Assembly (NCBI GenBank): GCA_021774265.1
Contig: JAJFJG010000015.1
Span: 1-55,101 of the forward strand
Direction: 5' to 3'
From: Nitrosomonas sp.
GTDB lineage: Bacteria > Pseudomonadota > Gammaproteobacteria > Burkholderiales > Nitrosomonadaceae
Length of the DNA: 55,101 nt
Shown here: one piece after another, positions 17,358 to 28,306 of the stretch
How positions within the stretch are numbered: position 1 is the stretch's first letter
How the letters are laid out: the number at the start of each line of letters is the position of its first letter
Translations under genes and position numbers: made by a program
The notes under the pieces: model-generated
What the model was told of the DNA's origin: nothing
What the model saw: the letters and a program-made list of their open reading frames with translations, nothing else
Database searches by the model: none

Positions 17358-17777
17358 ATGAAAAATTATCTACTTTTTATCCTTGTCTTTTTGTATTTTT
17401 TGATTGGCTCGGCTAGTGCGGCGGAAGAAGCGCCGACAGAAATAAAGGGTGCTGAGACGATTGGGACTGAGGAAGCCGTTGTTCTGTTAGCCGAAGGACT
17501 ACCTTTTATTGATGTTCGTAGCATAAAAGACTTTAATGCAGGTCATTTGCCCGGTGCTTATCATCTGGCTATTCACAGTGAAGGTTTTACCATTAATAAT
17601 TTGAAATCTATTGTAAATAAAAATGCTGCGGTGGTTTTTTATTGTAACGGTATTACTTGCATGGGAAGTTCAGTTGCGAGTCAAAAAGCCGTGGAGTGGG
17701 GCTGGGTAAACGTCAAATATTATCGTGAGGGGTTTCGTCACTGGCAAGCCGAAGGTCGGCCGATTGAGCGAGAGTAG
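17358..17777 (+). CDS. Periplasmic rhodanese-like protein
   Basis: The 139-residue precursor has a signal peptide of about 22 residues (cleavage near SASAA) and a single rhodanese domain. The domain shows LPFIDVRSIKDFNAGHLPGAYHL and the active-site strand VVFYC, with Cys96 as the likely catalytic residue. A second cysteine, Cys101, lies in the loop (CNGITC), so the site might work as a disulfide rather than in sulfur transfer. A strong AGGAGG lies upstream. It follows the DUF3025 gene by 22 bases and may share its transcript. Function in the periplasm is inferred: thiol or sulfane sulfur chemistry. Confidence 0.85.
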   Translation: MKNYLLFILVFLYFLIGSASAAEEAPTEIKGAETIGTEEAVVLLAEGLPFIDVRSIKDFNAGHLPGAYHLAIHSEGFTINNLKSIVNKNAAVVFYCNGITCMGSSVASQKAVEWGWVNVKYYREGFRHWQAEGRPIERE

Positions 17778-17882
17778 CTATACTTTAAGGTATGTTGCAC
17801 CTTTTATATTTTGTTTTTTCGGTGAGATGACGCATTTCTTGTTAAAATACGCTTTTATTTTCCTTAGTTAGCGGAGTACTCG

Positions 17883-18308
17883 ATGGCAGTTGAACGAACA
17901 TTATCTATTATTAAACCAGATGCAGTTGCAAAAAATGTGATTGGAGAAATTTATTCTCGTTTTGAAAGCAATGGATTAAAAATTATTGCTTCACGTATGA
18001 AGCATCTTTCGCAAACAGAAGCTGAAGGTTTTTATGCCGTTCATCGTGATCGCCCATTTTTTAAAGATTTGGTTGAATTCATGACTTCTGGGCCGGTGAT
18101 GATTCAGGCGTTAGAAGGTGAAGATGCCATTAAAAAGAATCGTGATTTAATGGGAGCGACCGATCCACAAAAAGCCGAGAAAGGAACGATCCGCGCTGAT
18201 TTTGCTGACAGTATTGATGCAAATGCCGTACATGGCTCAGATGCACTAGAAACAGCAGTTGTTGAGATTGCTTACTTTTTTGCAACCTTGGATGTTCATT
18301 CTCGTTAA
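17883..18308 (+). CDS. ndk: Nucleoside diphosphate kinase
   Basis: The 141-residue protein is the normal size for bacterial Ndk and has the active-site signature NAVHGSD, with His117 as the phosphorylated residue. The [10 protein letters not shown] start is also typical. It transfers phosphate from ATP to other nucleoside diphosphates in the cytoplasm, keeping NTP and dNTP pools balanced. A GCGGAG site precedes the ATG. It lies just before rlmN, as in many betaproteobacteria, with 20 bases between. Confidence 0.97.
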   Translation: MAVERTLSIIKPDAVAKNVIGEIYSRFESNGLKIIASRMKHLSQTEAEGFYAVHRDRPFFKDLVEFMTSGPVMIQALEGEDAIKKNRDLMGATDPQKAEKGTIRADFADSIDANAVHGSDALETAVVEIAYFFATLDVHSR

Positions 18309-18328
18309 TTCATGGCGTTAATATTACC

Positions 18329-19468
18329 GTGACCGTCAATTTACTTGATTTCAACGCAAAGCAACTGACAGACTACTGTACAGAGATCGGCGAGAAACCA
18401 TTTCGAGCTAAACAATTGTTGCGCTGGATTCATCAGTTTGGCAAAGCTGATTTTGTCGAGATGAGCGATCTTGCGAAAGGGTTGCGGGAAAAACTTTCGG
18501 TGGTTGCTGAAATTGGGTTGCCGGAAGTAATGAGTGACCACGTCGCTGCAGACGGTACTCGTAAATGGTTGCTATCTGTGGGGTCGGGTAATGGTATTGA
18601 GTCGGTTTTTATCCCAGAAGCTAATCGCGGTACGTTATGTGTTTCTAGCCAGGTAGGCTGTGCGTTGGCCTGTACTTTTTGTTCGACTGGGAAACAGGGT
18701 TTTAATCGTAATTTGACGGTTGCAGAAATTATTGGTCAATTATGGTGGGCAAATAATGCGCTTAAAGTAACGCCTGTTGGTGAGCCTATTTTAAATGATA
18801 ACGCACAAATTTATCAGAGTCAGTCTGTAGATAAAAACCGTGTGGTGAGTAATGTGGTGATGATGGGTATGGGTGAGCCATTGTCAAATTTTGAGAACGT
18901 AGTGACCGCGCTTGATTTGATGTTAGACGATAATGCCTACGGACTATCACGTCGAAAAGTGACGGTGAGTACTTCCGGGTTGATTCCAGCGCTGGATCGT
19001 TTGCGCGAGCGGTGCCCTGTTGCTTTGGCGGTGTCATTACATGCGCCCAACGATGCGTTACGTGACCAACTTGTGCCGATTAATAAGAAATATCCGATTA
19101 AAGAATTATTGGCAGCCTGTCAGCGTTATCTTACTGCTGCGCCAAGAGATTTCGTGACCTTTGAATATGTGATGTTAGATGGAGTGAACGACAGTGTGGA
19201 ACATGCATATGAACTCGTCGAATTAGTGCGAGACACTCCTTGTAAATTTAATTTAATTCCATTTAATTCATTTCCTGGGTCTGGATATCAGCGTTCGTCA
19301 ACAGAGGCGATACGTATTTTTCGTGACGTATTGATGCAAGCAGGATTGATTGTGACTGTGCGTAAAACGCGGGGTGATGATATTGCCGCAGCATGTGGAC
19401 AACTGGCGGGTCAAGTGTTGGATAAAACCCGGCGAACAAAACAATTAATGGCGGAGGCGGTGAAATGA
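18329..19468 (+). CDS. rlmN: 23S rRNA A2503 / tRNA A37 C2-methyltransferase
   Basis: This radical SAM enzyme methylates C2 of A2503 in 23S rRNA and of A37 in some tRNAs. The 379-residue product has the cluster motif CxxxCxxC at Cys111, Cys115 and Cys118, and the mechanism-essential Cys356 in [12 protein letters not shown]. The GMGEPL SAM-binding segment is present near residue 178. The start is GTG at 18329, since the upstream ATG runs into a stop after six codons; no strong ribosome site is visible. It overlaps pilW by four bases (ATGA). Confidence 0.96.
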   Translation: MTVNLLDFNAKQLTDYCTEIGEKPFRAKQLLRWIHQFGKADFVEMSDLAKGLREKLSVVAEIGLPEVMSDHVAADGTRKWLLSVGSGNGIESVFIPEANRGTLCVSSQVGCALACTFCSTGKQGFNRNLTVAEIIGQLWWANNALKVTPVGEPILNDNAQIYQSQSVDKNRVVSNVVMMGMGEPLSNFENVVTALDLMLDDNAYGLSRRKVTVSTSGLIPALDRLRERCPVALAVSLHAPNDALRDQLVPINKKYPIKELLAACQRYLTAAPRDFVTFEYVMLDGVNDSVEHAYELVELVRDTPCKFNLIPFNSFPGSGYQRSSTEAIRIFRDVLMQAGLIVTVRKTRGDDIAAACGQLAGQVLDKTRRTKQLMAEAVK

Positions 19469-20250
19469 GAGGCATGTCATTTGGCTTTATCATTGTATTG
19501 CTGGTGCTGTTAATCAATGGTTGTGCACAGCAATCAGTGCATGGGGATTTGACCGCCGAACAGCATCAGAAACGCATGCAACAAAGCGCAAAAATACACA
19601 CAGAGTTGGCCGCTGAATATTATCATCGTGGTCAGTTTGGTGTCGCAATTGATGAGATAACCGAAGCGATACAAGCTGATGCACATTATGCGCCGGCGCA
19701 TAATGTGCTGGGCTTGGTCTACATGGCATTGCATGAAAATGACATGGCGCATAAGAATTTTGAGCAAGCATTGATACTGTCCCCCAATGACCCAGATATC
19801 CATAATAACTATGGGTGGTTTCTGTGCCAACGAATGCCAGAACAGATGGACAAAGCCATTAATCATTTCTTAGTGGCGATAAGAGATCGGCTTTATTTGA
19901 CACCTGAGAAATCGTTTGCAAATGCAGGTGCTTGTGAAATAAAACGGGGAGATTATGGCCTTGCATCAGAGTATTTTAGGCGTGCATTGTCTATCCAGCC
20001 AACTTATTCACCCGCGCTAGTTGGTTTGATTGAAGTAGATTTTAGAAAAGGAAGCGTGATCGGTGCTAAAACGAAACTTTCCAATTATATGCGGCGTACA
20101 AAACCAACACCTGAAGGTTTATGGTTAGCTATACAAATTGAGCGTGAAATGGGTGACCAATATGCAGCAGATAGCTATCAATTTCAGTTGCAGAAACATT
20201 TTCCAAATTCCAAAGAAGCGACAGCGCTACGTGAGGATAGGTTTAAATGA
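19465..20250 (+). CDS. pilW: Type IV pilus biogenesis lipoprotein PilW/PilF
   Basis: The 261-residue precursor has a lipobox ending in Cys20 (LLINGC), followed by tandem TPR repeats between about residues 45 and 240 (for example [21 protein letters not shown]). PilW/PilF is the outer-membrane pilotin that helps assemble the PilQ secretin, and in Neisseria it stabilises pili. It overlaps rlmN at its start and the rodZ-like gene at its end by ATGA junctions, a conserved arrangement. The call is firm by context and by TPR content. No other pil gene is in the window. Confidence 0.92.
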   Translation: MRGMSFGFIIVLLVLLINGCAQQSVHGDLTAEQHQKRMQQSAKIHTELAAEYYHRGQFGVAIDEITEAIQADAHYAPAHNVLGLVYMALHENDMAHKNFEQALILSPNDPDIHNNYGWFLCQRMPEQMDKAINHFLVAIRDRLYLTPEKSFANAGACEIKRGDYGLASEYFRRALSIQPTYSPALVGLIEVDFRKGSVIGAKTKLSNYMRRTKPTPEGLWLAIQIEREMGDQYAADSYQFQLQKHFPNSKEATALREDRFK

Positions 20251-21308
20251 TGAATAAGTTTGAGTATAACAATCAAAGCGACGCTAATGACAATACTAAT
20301 ACTGACACAGTGTCTGTTGATGTTGATAAAGCCGCTTTAGTCAATCCTCGATATACCGAGGAAGAGTCTAGAGAAGGTGGTGGTGGCGTAAGTGTCGTTC
20401 ATAGCATGGGGCATCAGCTGCAAGCGGGTAGAATTGCGTGTAATCTAAGTATCGAAGATGTATCGCGACAGTTACGTTTGTCAGCAAAGCAAGTTGAGGC
20501 GTTAGAAAAAGAGGATTTTGGGAAGCTTCCAACCGGTACTTTTTTGCGTGGATTTATACGTAACTACGCTAATCTGGTGAAGTTGGATCCAAAACCAATG
20601 CTGAAAGCATTACCATCTCAAGCCCCAATAATCACAGCTCATACGACATTGAACTCGGTACAGCCAACGAGCACAACATCATTCTCATCAAATTGGGCAT
20701 GGGATCGGCAGACTTATAGAAATGGTAAAAGCCAAAATGGCTTGTTTAAAGTTGTCGCGGCAGTATTATTTTTATTTGTTATTTACGGCTTGTATCATAG
20801 TATCAACTGGAGTCAGCTGCCTTTTATTGGTGATGGATCTGAAAAAAAGATGGGTAATTCAATAGAAAGCAGTGTAACTAATGGTCAGCCGACTATTGAG
20901 TTGCAATTACCAATACCTCCCGCGAGTAATTCAGTAGTACCAAATAATATTAATAATCAGTCTATTCAAGCAATTGATGCTGAGATTCATCAGAAACAAA
21001 AGCATTTTTCGTCAGTGGAGTCGTTATCTGCGGCTGTTTCTAGTTCAAGTCCAGTTGGCAGTGATTTTGGTACTTTATATTTTAAATTCACAAATGACTC
21101 GTGGGTCGAGGTGAAAGATCAAGCAAATACGGTAGTTTTTAAACAAAACAATATTGCCGGCACTGAGCAGATGGTTAGTGGCAAGCGCCCATTATCATTG
21201 GTTATAAGTAATGCTGAGCAAGTTAATTTAACTTATAATGGACGAATAATCGATCTGGTTCCGTATACAAATGAAAACGAAGGTATTGCACGCCTCGCGC
21301 TAGAATGA
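20247..21308 (+). CDS. rodZ: RodZ-like cytoskeletal protein (HTH, membrane helix, DUF4115)
   Basis: The 353-residue protein has an N-terminal helix-turn-helix of the RodZ type near residues 52-120 (LQAGRIACNLSIEDVSRQL, then FLRGFIRNYANLV). A basic stretch and one membrane helix lie near 166-186. A low-complexity Ser/Asn linker and a C-terminal DUF4115 beta domain (WVEVKDQANTVVF) follow from about 275. RodZ links MreB filaments to the membrane and helps keep rod shape. It lies between pilW and ispG, the usual place in betaproteobacteria. The linker is Asn-rich and probably disordered. Confidence 0.85.
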   Translation: MMNKFEYNNQSDANDNTNTDTVSVDVDKAALVNPRYTEEESREGGGGVSVVHSMGHQLQAGRIACNLSIEDVSRQLRLSAKQVEALEKEDFGKLPTGTFLRGFIRNYANLVKLDPKPMLKALPSQAPIITAHTTLNSVQPTSTTSFSSNWAWDRQTYRNGKSQNGLFKVVAAVLFLFVIYGLYHSINWSQLPFIGDGSEKKMGNSIESSVTNGQPTIELQLPIPPASNSVVPNNINNQSIQAIDAEIHQKQKHFSSVESLSAAVSSSSPVGSDFGTLYFKFTNDSWVEVKDQANTVVFKQNNIAGTEQMVSGKRPLSLVISNAEQVNLTYNGRIIDLVPYTNENEGIARLALE

Positions 21309-21362
21309 TTTTCATTCGAAATTTGTTCTTGTAATCTTATAGAAATTTAAATTACTGTATAT

Positions 21363-22598
21363 ATGTCCTCAAATAATAGTATTAAACAACGACGCACAAG
21401 TGTTGGTGTTCCGGTTGGATCCGTCACTATCGGAGGGAGTTCGCCGGTGGTTGTTCAGTCTATGACCAATACTGATACCGTGGATGCCGACGCTACCATT
21501 GCGCAGGTTGCACAGCTTGCACGTGCGGGTTCAGAACTGGTCCGGATCACGGTTAACTCGATGGAAGCCGCAAAAGCAGTTCCAGCGATTCGAGCGAAAT
21601 TGGATGATATGGGTTGCGATGTGCCATTGGTGGGTGATTTTCATTTTAACGGCCACAAATTACTGCCGGCATATCCAGATTGTGCAAAAGCATTATCAAA
21701 ATACCGCATTAATCCGGGTAATGTAGGCAAAGGCAAGAAGCGAGACGAACAGTTTGCTATTCTGATTGAAACAGCATGCAAATATGACAAGCCGGTTCGT
21801 ATTGGTGTTAATTGGGGCAGTCTTGACCCTGAAATGCTAGCGCGTATTATGGATGAGAACGCCAAGTCGAGTGAACCACAAGACGCCGGCTATGTGATGC
21901 GCGAGGCATTGATTACCTCAGCATTGGAAAGCGCAGCAAAAGCAGAAGAAATAGGGCTGGCACGTAATAAAATTGTATTGTCATGCAAAGTGAGTGGTGT
22001 GCAAGACTTGATCGCTGTTTATCGAGAATTGGCTGCGTGTTGCGACTACGCGCTACATCTTGGGCTAACAGAAGCCGGAATGGGATCAAAAGGTATTGTG
22101 GCTTCCACAGCCGCGCTGTCTGTGTTGTTGCAAGAAGGCATTGGCGATACTATTCGCATTTCATTGACACCAGAACCGGGAGGTGATCGAACACGCGAAG
22201 TGATCGTTGGTCAGGAGATATTGCAAACTTTGGGTTTGCGTGCTTTTGTTCCATTAGTTGCTAGTTGTCCTGGTTGTGGTCGTACAACCAGTACCTATTT
22301 CCAAGAGCTGGCTGATAGCATTCAGACCTATGTGCGTGATCAGATGATTGTTTGGCGTGACCAATATGAGGGTGTAGAGAATATGAACTTGGCGGTCATG
22401 GGGTGTGTGGTAAACGGCCCAGGGGAAAGTAAGCATGCTAATATCGGCATTAGTTTACCTGGGTCTGGTGAAAGTCCTGTTGCACCTGTTTTTGTCGATG
22501 GTGAGAAAACAGTAACGCTAAAAGGCGATAATATCGCAGAAGAGTTTCGCCAAATTGTTGATCAATATGTGCAGGATAAATACCCCAGAAAAGCTTAA
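21363..22598 (+). CDS. ispG: 4-hydroxy-3-methylbut-2-en-1-yl diphosphate synthase
   Basis: IspG (GcpE) converts 2-C-methyl-D-erythritol 2,4-cyclodiphosphate to HMBPP in the non-mevalonate isoprenoid pathway, using a [4Fe-4S] cluster. The 411-residue protein has the three cluster ligands Cys302 and Cys305 (SCPGCGR) and Cys348 ([10 protein letters not shown]). The N-terminal TIM-barrel part has [10 protein letters not shown] and VQSMTNTDT. It is longer than the E. coli enzyme (372) by a middle insert. The gene follows rodZ by 54 bases and precedes hisS by 48. Confidence 0.97.
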   Translation: MSSNNSIKQRRTSVGVPVGSVTIGGSSPVVVQSMTNTDTVDADATIAQVAQLARAGSELVRITVNSMEAAKAVPAIRAKLDDMGCDVPLVGDFHFNGHKLLPAYPDCAKALSKYRINPGNVGKGKKRDEQFAILIETACKYDKPVRIGVNWGSLDPEMLARIMDENAKSSEPQDAGYVMREALITSALESAAKAEEIGLARNKIVLSCKVSGVQDLIAVYRELAACCDYALHLGLTEAGMGSKGIVASTAALSVLLQEGIGDTIRISLTPEPGGDRTREVIVGQEILQTLGLRAFVPLVASCPGCGRTTSTYFQELADSIQTYVRDQMIVWRDQYEGVENMNLAVMGCVVNGPGESKHANIGISLPGSGESPVAPVFVDGEKTVTLKGDNIAEEFRQIVDQYVQDKYPRKA

Positions 22599-22646
22599 CT
22601 CTTATAGAAAAAATTTAGAGAGAAGCTAAGAAAAATTAGCTAATTA

Positions 22647-23906
22647 ATGACGAAGAAAATACAAGCTGTTCGTGGCATGAATGACATTCTGCCTGACGAA
22701 ACCTTTCGCTGGGAGTTTTTTGAGCAGACTACCCAAGAATGGTTGGCGGCATACGGTTATCGAAATATCCGTATGCCCATCGTTGAGCAAACAGATTTGT
22801 TTGTACGTTCGATTGGTTCAGTGACTGATATTGTTGAGAAAGAGATGTACACTTTCGTCGACCATCTTAACGGTGAGAGTTTGACGCTTCGTCCAGAAGG
22901 CACGGCATCTTGTGTACGTGCTGTGATCGCGAATAATTTGTTATATGCTAGTCCACAACGGTTATCTTATTCTGGCCCTATGTTTCGTCATGAGCGCCCC
23001 CAAAAGGGGCGCTATCGTCAGTTTCATCAGGTGGGTGTTGAGGCATTAGGTTATACCGGCCCCGATATAGATGCAGAGCATATTGTGATGTGTGCGAGAT
23101 TATGGGAACAGCTCGGTATTTCTGGCGTGCGCTTGGAAATCGGGACACTTGGTAGTGTTGAGTCTAGAGCCTTACATCGGGAACGATTGATTAAATATTA
23201 TGAAGGCCATATAAGCGTGCTTGATGAAGATGCTCGACGACGCCTTCATAGTAATCCATTACGTATTCTCGATAGTAAAAACCCAGATATGTGCGAGATT
23301 AATAATGGCGCACCTAAGCTAATTGATGATTTGGATGAAACGTCCCTTGAGCATTTTGAAACGCTGCAACAAATACTAAGAAATCAAGGTGTTGATTTTG
23401 AAATAAATTTACAGCTTGTTAGAGGTTTAGACTACTATAATTGCACTGTGTTTGAATGGATTACTGATAGATTGGGCGCACAAGGTACCATTTGTGCTGG
23501 TGGTCGTTATGATGGCCTAATTTCACAAATTGGCGGTAAACCTGCGCCCGCTTGTGGTTTTGCAATGGGTGTTGAACGATTGCTTACGTTGATGTCGGAA
23601 TGTGGTAAAGAACTAGCGCCACCAGTACCAGATGTCTATGTTGTGCATCAGGGTGATGGTGCATTGATTTTTGCTTGGAAAACAGTGGAATATTTGCGTG
23701 ATCATGGACTTAAGTCGATACTGCATTGTGGTGGTGGCAGTTTTAAATCGCAAATGAAAAAAGCAGATGCCAGTGGTGCGCGTTTTGCTTTGATTATTGG
23801 AGATGATGAGGCTGCAGTGGAAGAAGTAAGCTTAAAGCCATTACGCGAAGCAACAAATCAAATGAGAGCTGGACTAAATACAGTGGTTGATTTAATTAAA
23901 ATTTAA
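22647..23906 (+). CDS. hisS: Histidyl-tRNA synthetase
   Basis: The 419-residue class II synthetase charges tRNA-His. It opens with the usual [13 protein letters not shown] segment, followed by motif 2 ([17 protein letters not shown]). The histidine-specific stretches [15 protein letters not shown] and AGGRYDGL and motif 3 ([10 protein letters not shown]) come next. A C-terminal anticodon-binding domain covers about residues 330-419. Length matches the family. It sits between ispG and the yfgM-like gene, as in many beta- and gammaproteobacteria. Confidence 0.97.
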   Translation: MTKKIQAVRGMNDILPDETFRWEFFEQTTQEWLAAYGYRNIRMPIVEQTDLFVRSIGSVTDIVEKEMYTFVDHLNGESLTLRPEGTASCVRAVIANNLLYASPQRLSYSGPMFRHERPQKGRYRQFHQVGVEALGYTGPDIDAEHIVMCARLWEQLGISGVRLEIGTLGSVESRALHRERLIKYYEGHISVLDEDARRRLHSNPLRILDSKNPDMCEINNGAPKLIDDLDETSLEHFETLQQILRNQGVDFEINLQLVRGLDYYNCTVFEWITDRLGAQGTICAGGRYDGLISQIGGKPAPACGFAMGVERLLTLMSECGKELAPPVPDVYVVHQGDGALIFAWKTVEYLRDHGLKSILHCGGGSFKSQMKKADASGARFALIIGDDEAAVEEVSLKPLREATNQMRAGLNTVVDLIKI

Positions 23907-23945
23907 CACTAGAAATACAGACCTTAAATATATTCGGGAAGAAAA

Positions 23946-24596
23946 ATGGCGACATATAATGCAGATGAGCAGGAAAGAATTGATGGTATGAAATCGTGGT
24001 GGGACGCTTATGGTACAACTGTACTTATTGCGATTTCAGTTTTTGCTGCAAGTATTGGTGGGATACAGGCATGGAAATATTATACCCACCAACAAAAAAT
24101 ACAAGCTGCTGACTTATACGTTTTAGTTCAACAAGTTCAGGAGTCTAAAGACCCTAAAAGAATAAACGATGCAGCTTCTTTACTGATGGACGGTTATTCG
24201 TCAAGTGGTTACGCATCACGTGCTGCAATGATAGCTGCAAAAGCCAATTTTGATGCTGGTGATTTAAAAACAGCTAAAGAAAACCTACAATGGGTTATCG
24301 ATAACGCAGAAGAAACTGAATTAAAAGATTTATCAAAGCTTAGATTGTCAGGTTTGCTGTTAGACGAAGAAAAATTTGATGAAGCTTTAAAAGTGATAAC
24401 GTCTAAGCACGGAGAAGCTTTTAACGGCCTTTATTCTGACCGTAGAGGAGACATTTTGACCGCAGCGGGGAGAATTGCAGAAGCGCGTGAAGCCTATCAA
24501 ATAGCCATTGCTAAACTTGATCCGAATAATAATTATTTTAATATTGTGCAGATGAAGTTGGATGCGTTAGGGGATGCGGAGATATTGGTAGAGTAA
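23946..24596 (+). CDS. yfgM: YfgM-family TPR protein (ancillary SecYEG subunit)
   Basis: The 216-residue protein has a short cytoplasmic N-terminus (YNADEQERIDGMKSWW), one membrane helix near residues 24-43, and a periplasmic part made of TPR-like helices. This is the layout of YfgM, which in E. coli joins the SecYEG translocon with PpiD and eases hand-over of exported proteins. The gene lies between hisS and bamB, exactly where yfgM sits in E. coli. The stop codon abuts the TTG start of bamB, so the two are coupled. Confidence 0.88.
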   Translation: MATYNADEQERIDGMKSWWDAYGTTVLIAISVFAASIGGIQAWKYYTHQQKIQAADLYVLVQQVQESKDPKRINDAASLLMDGYSSSGYASRAAMIAAKANFDAGDLKTAKENLQWVIDNAEETELKDLSKLRLSGLLLDEEKFDEALKVITSKHGEAFNGLYSDRRGDILTAAGRIAEAREAYQIAIAKLDPNNNYFNIVQMKLDALGDAEILVE

Positions 24597-25832
24597 TTGA
24601 ACGTGATTCGAAATACTATTGAGGCGAAAATAGATAACAGCAGGCGTTTAGGGCTGCTTTTGCTATTTTTAATACAATTGACTGGCTGTGCAAATATGCC
24701 TGATATGTTTAGTCTCAGAGCGGTTGACTCATTTGTCGCTGATATCGTTGAATTGGTTGCAGGTGAAGAAAAAGTAGAAATTGATGAGGAAGAACTGGCT
24801 GAGCTAGATAAGTTTGAAAGTTTGACTTTATTATGGAAAGCTAATGTTGGTGAGAGTCTAACTGCTATTTTTTCCCCAGTAGCGGATGAAGAATCGGTTT
24901 ATACCGCAGATGAAGATGGTTATCTATACCGTTTTGATGTTAAAACAGGCGAACGGGTCTGGCGTATTAATACCGAGAAAGAGTTATCCGGCGGCGTGGG
25001 ACTTGGTGGTGGCCTTGTTTTGGTTGGCACTTATGAAGGCGAAGTCTTGGCTTATGATGAAGTCGGGAATAGTCAGTGGAAAGCGCAAGTCTCAAGTGAA
25101 ATTTTAAGTGCCCCTCAAATAGACAATGATGTTGTGGTGGTACGAACAGGTGATGGTCGAATATTTGGCTTAAATGCGCTGGATGGTAGTCGACAATGGG
25201 TTTATCAAGGCGCAACGCCTTCTTTGACGGTACGTAGCTATGCTGGTGCGTTAGTTACTCACGGTGCTGTTTTTGCGGGATTTGCAGGAGGAAAACTTGT
25301 TGCAATGAGCTTGTTTAATGGCAATGTTGGGTGGGAAGTGGCTGTTTCTCAACCGCGCGGGGTTACCGAGCTAGAGCGCATGACGGATGTTACGAGCTTG
25401 CCGGTTGTCGATGGTCAATTCATTTGTGCGGTTGCTTATCAAGGACGTGTGGCATGTTTTGATATGGTTGACGGCGGCCAGATTTGGGTAAGAGATGCGT
25501 CAAGTAATGCTGGGCTTAGTATGGATGATGATTATCTGTATGTCAGTAAAGAAAACAACACAGTGATGGCATATGACAAGAGAAGCGGCGCTGGTGTTTG
25601 GAGGAGAGGGCGACTAGGTAGTTTGAAGTTGTCAGCACCTTTGATGCTGAGCCATAATTTAGTAATCGCGAATGAACAAGGTTATGTCGTCATGTTAAGA
25701 AGCTATGATGGTGCGATTATTGGACGATCAAGCACTGATAAAAGTGCGATTAATGCAACCCCAACCCTGATACCAAATGGCTTTGTTGTGCAAACGGAAG
25801 AAGGTGGACTCTACGCCTTTGCAGCAGAATAG
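24597..25832 (+). CDS. bamB: Outer membrane protein assembly factor BamB
   Basis: BamB is a lipoprotein of the BAM complex and supports beta-barrel insertion in the outer membrane. The 411-residue precursor has a lipobox (LIQLTGC) at about residue 31. The rest is a beta-propeller of PQQ-like repeats, seen as recurring tryptophans and glycines in VYTADEDGYLYRFDVKTG and GRIFGLNALDGSRQWVY. The start is TTG directly after the yfgM stop, with GGTAGAG just upstream; a GTG two codons later is possible. It precedes der, a conserved linkage. Confidence 0.94.
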   Translation: MNVIRNTIEAKIDNSRRLGLLLLFLIQLTGCANMPDMFSLRAVDSFVADIVELVAGEEKVEIDEEELAELDKFESLTLLWKANVGESLTAIFSPVADEESVYTADEDGYLYRFDVKTGERVWRINTEKELSGGVGLGGGLVLVGTYEGEVLAYDEVGNSQWKAQVSSEILSAPQIDNDVVVVRTGDGRIFGLNALDGSRQWVYQGATPSLTVRSYAGALVTHGAVFAGFAGGKLVAMSLFNGNVGWEVAVSQPRGVTELERMTDVTSLPVVDGQFICAVAYQGRVACFDMVDGGQIWVRDASSNAGLSMDDDYLYVSKENNTVMAYDKRSGAGVWRRGRLGSLKLSAPLMLSHNLVIANEQGYVVMLRSYDGAIIGRSSTDKSAINATPTLIPNGFVVQTEEGGLYAFAAE

Positions 25833-25911
25833 CTACATTCATCAAGTAATATCAAATAACCTTAGTTAGAAAAACATTTCACGCAGTATTTTTTATAAAT
25901 ATCCTTAAATC

Positions 25912-27312
25912 ATGAAACCCACACTTGTACTGGTTGGGCGACCAAATGTTGGTAAATCAACATTATTTAATCGTTTAACGCGTAGCCGTGACGCGATTGT
26001 CGCAGACATTCCTGGACTGACTAGAGATCGCCATTATGGTCATGGAAGAATCGGTGATAAACCACATTTGGTGGTTGATACGGGTGGTTTTGAGCCTGTA
26101 ATAAAAGAAGGCATCTTGCATGCAATGGCCAAGCAGACATTACAGGCCGTTGATGAAGCTGATATGGTGCTATTTATTGTTGATGGTAGGCAAGGTGTGG
26201 CTGCGCAGGACAAAATTATTGCGGATCAGTTGCGTAAAACAGGTCACAAGATACTGTTGGTCGTCAATAAAACAGAAGGTATGGCAACAGCTGTCGTAAC
26301 TGCTGAATTTTATGAGTTGGGTTTGGGTGAACCTTGCTCAGTATCTGCGATTCATGGTGATAATATTAATGATTTGGTTGAAGTGTCGTTAGCGGATTTT
26401 CCCGAGCCAGAAGATGAAGAAGGTGATAAAGAGAAGAACCCAAAAATAGCTATTGTTGGCCGTCCTAATGTTGGTAAATCTACCCTCATTAATACCATGT
26501 TGGGTGAAGAGCGCGTCATAGCATTCGATCAGCCGGGAACTACACGCGATAGTATTTATATTGATTTTGAGAGTCATGGGAAACGTTATACATTAATTGA
26601 TACAGCGGGTTTGCGTCGGCGTGGTAAAGTAAACGAGACAATCGAAAAATTCTCTGTCGTAAAAACCCTACAAACAGTGGAAGACGCGAATGTTGTTGTG
26701 CTGGTGCTGGATGCAACCAATGAAATTTCAGACCAGGATGCTCATATTGCCGGGTTTATACTAGAAACCGGACGTGCATTGGTCGTTGTGGTTAATAAGT
26801 GGGATGATTTGGATGAATACCAACGTGAAACTATCAAGAGAGAGTTTACACGCAAGCTTGCATTCCTGAGTTTTGCCAAATTACACTACATATCTGCTTT
26901 ACGTGGCAGTGGTATGAAAAATTTGCTGCCGTCAATAGACGCAGCTTATGCTGCTGCAATGGTAAATTTGCCAACACCAAAACTAACACGTGCCTTGTTG
27001 GCGGCCGTAGAAAAACACCCGCCACCACGTGGTGGAATGTCCCGTCCAAAACTACGTTACGCGCATCAGGGCGGCTCTAATCCACCATTAATTGTCGTTC
27101 ACGGCACCATGTTGAATCATGTATCGCCAACCTATCGACGTTATCTTGAAAATACGTTCCGTGAGACCTTTAAGCTAGAAGGGACGCCACTTCGGGTTGA
27201 TTTTAAGACAGGGCATAATCCTTATGCTGGAAAAAAAGCCGCAACACCGACTAAGGTTGAGGAAAGACAAGCGCATGGTCGTCGTCGCCGGAATAGAAAA
27301 AAATATGGTTAA
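25912..27312 (+). CDS. der: GTPase Der (EngA), 50S ribosome assembly
   Basis: Der is the only GTPase family with two G domains in tandem. The P-loop GRPNVGKST appears at about residues 9-17 and again near 183-191. Each domain is followed by its DxxG and NKxD boxes (VVDTGG, VVNKTE; LIDTAG, VVNKWD). A C-terminal KH-like domain and a basic tail (RRRRNRKK) complete the 466 residues, the usual length. It acts in 50S subunit maturation. In many betaproteobacteria hfq follows der; here the next kilobase is insertion-element debris instead. Confidence 0.97.
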   Translation: MKPTLVLVGRPNVGKSTLFNRLTRSRDAIVADIPGLTRDRHYGHGRIGDKPHLVVDTGGFEPVIKEGILHAMAKQTLQAVDEADMVLFIVDGRQGVAAQDKIIADQLRKTGHKILLVVNKTEGMATAVVTAEFYELGLGEPCSVSAIHGDNINDLVEVSLADFPEPEDEEGDKEKNPKIAIVGRPNVGKSTLINTMLGEERVIAFDQPGTTRDSIYIDFESHGKRYTLIDTAGLRRRGKVNETIEKFSVVKTLQTVEDANVVVLVLDATNEISDQDAHIAGFILETGRALVVVVNKWDDLDEYQRETIKREFTRKLAFLSFAKLHYISALRGSGMKNLLPSIDAAYAAAMVNLPTPKLTRALLAAVEKHPPPRGGMSRPKLRYAHQGGSNPPLIVVHGTMLNHVSPTYRRYLENTFRETFKLEGTPLRVDFKTGHNPYAGKKAATPTKVEERQAHGRRRRNRKKYG

Positions 27313-27505
27313 TTATTGGGATCCTATTGGATTGGTTGACGTAAAAGGGCTACCAAAGTTTGTAAGGTGTTTTGTGTTGAGTAGTAACAGAACTGTAATT
27401 GTGTAGTAAATAAACCAGGTTATCTTAAGGTCAGAGGATGATCTAAAGCGTGTGGTTCTTAGAATATCTGAATTTCGAAATGGATAATTAAAACCAAACA
27501 CTTTC

Positions 27506-27715
27506 TCAATAAGTCTTTCTATAAAATACTCGTTCAAATTTCAATGGTGATTGGTCGCCTAATTTTGAGTGTGTAAGCTTTTTATTGTAAGAAGTCAGAT
27601 AGTTGATGATCCTCAGCTTTAGTTGTTTCTTGGATCTAAATTTTCATAGTTCAGTTGTTCATATTTTAAGTCCGCGGAAGAGCTCTTCTGTCGGGGAGTT
27701 ATCCCGCATGATTTG
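27506..27715 (-). pseudogene. IS3-family transposase (OrfB) C-terminal fossil A
   Basis: Translated on the minus strand in two frames, this piece reads MRDNSPTEELFRGLK, then KYEQLNYEN, then after another shift LRIINYLTSYNKK, then HSKLGDQSPLKFERVFY and a stop. This is the familiar end of IS3-family integrase-type transposases, including the region around the last catalytic Glu. At least two frameshifts are present, and the N-terminal part is missing, so it is dead. It lies directly after fossil B on the same strand but belongs to a different IS3 subgroup by its ending. Confidence 0.75.
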
Positions 27716-27740
27716 TACTTGGAGTCCGCCGTGATTAGGT

Positions 27741-27960
27741 TTTTATGATATTTATGTGTAAATGCTACTGGTATAGCAGGTAGCCCAGTATTACTTGCTT
27801 ATGCTGTCGGTTATAGAAGATTTCAATATGTTCGGTAATTTCCTAAATGGCTTGCTGTCGTAGCTTAAATTTTCGGTGACGCACCATTTCGTCCTGGAGT
27901 ATTCCCAAATATATTTCTATCTGGGCGTTGTTTGCAGTTTTCTCCTACTACAGCAATAAG
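27741..27960 (-). pseudogene. IS3-family transposase (OrfB) C-terminal fossil B
   Basis: The minus strand reads NNAQIEIYLGILQDEMVRH, then RKFKLRQQAI, a TAG stop where Gln is expected, then EITEHIEIFYNRQHKQ and LGYLLYQ. The FYNRQ...LGYL ending is typical of IS3-family OrfB proteins. The frame is otherwise kept, so decay is mainly by point mutation and truncation. The upstream three quarters of the gene are absent. Confidence 0.72.
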
Positions 27961-28171
27961 TATCGCTGCCGTTTGTGGACCCTACTCCAAACTGGTTCCA
28001 AAAACGCTTTACTAACAGACTCGTCAAATGTTTAAGTGTTGAGCCGAGCTCTTTTAGTCCTTCTATTTTGATCTCCCAAATATTTGTTAGTGCCGCTTAA
28101 CAAATTTCACGCCGGAAATAGTGTCTATTACCAAGTTATAGCCTCTGATCGAAACCATTTTTTTCTGTGGA

Positions 28172-28306
28172 GCGCCTCTAAAAACCCAGATTCTTTCACA
28201 TTAACTGCGTTGCTGAAAAGAATTATTGTTTACATATCAATAATATGCAGCGCTGAAAATTTCTCCCTTGCCTCGCATCTGGGCGAATATTAATTTTTAG
28301 AGGCGC
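28172..28306. mobile_element. MITE-like element, copy 1 (135 bp)
   Basis: Perfect 13-base terminal inverted repeats, GCGCCTCTAAAAA and TTTTTAGAGGCGC, bound a 135-base AT-rich unit with no coding capacity. The core contains TTACATATCAATAATATGC, which is shared with copy 2 at 33825-33964. The terminal repeats resemble those of IS5-family elements, so a related full-length element may mobilise it. No target duplication could be read with confidence. Confidence 0.75.

Noticed and set aside
27197-27406. 69-codon frame at the end of der
   Set aside because: It overlaps the der C-terminus and continues into debris without any family likeness.
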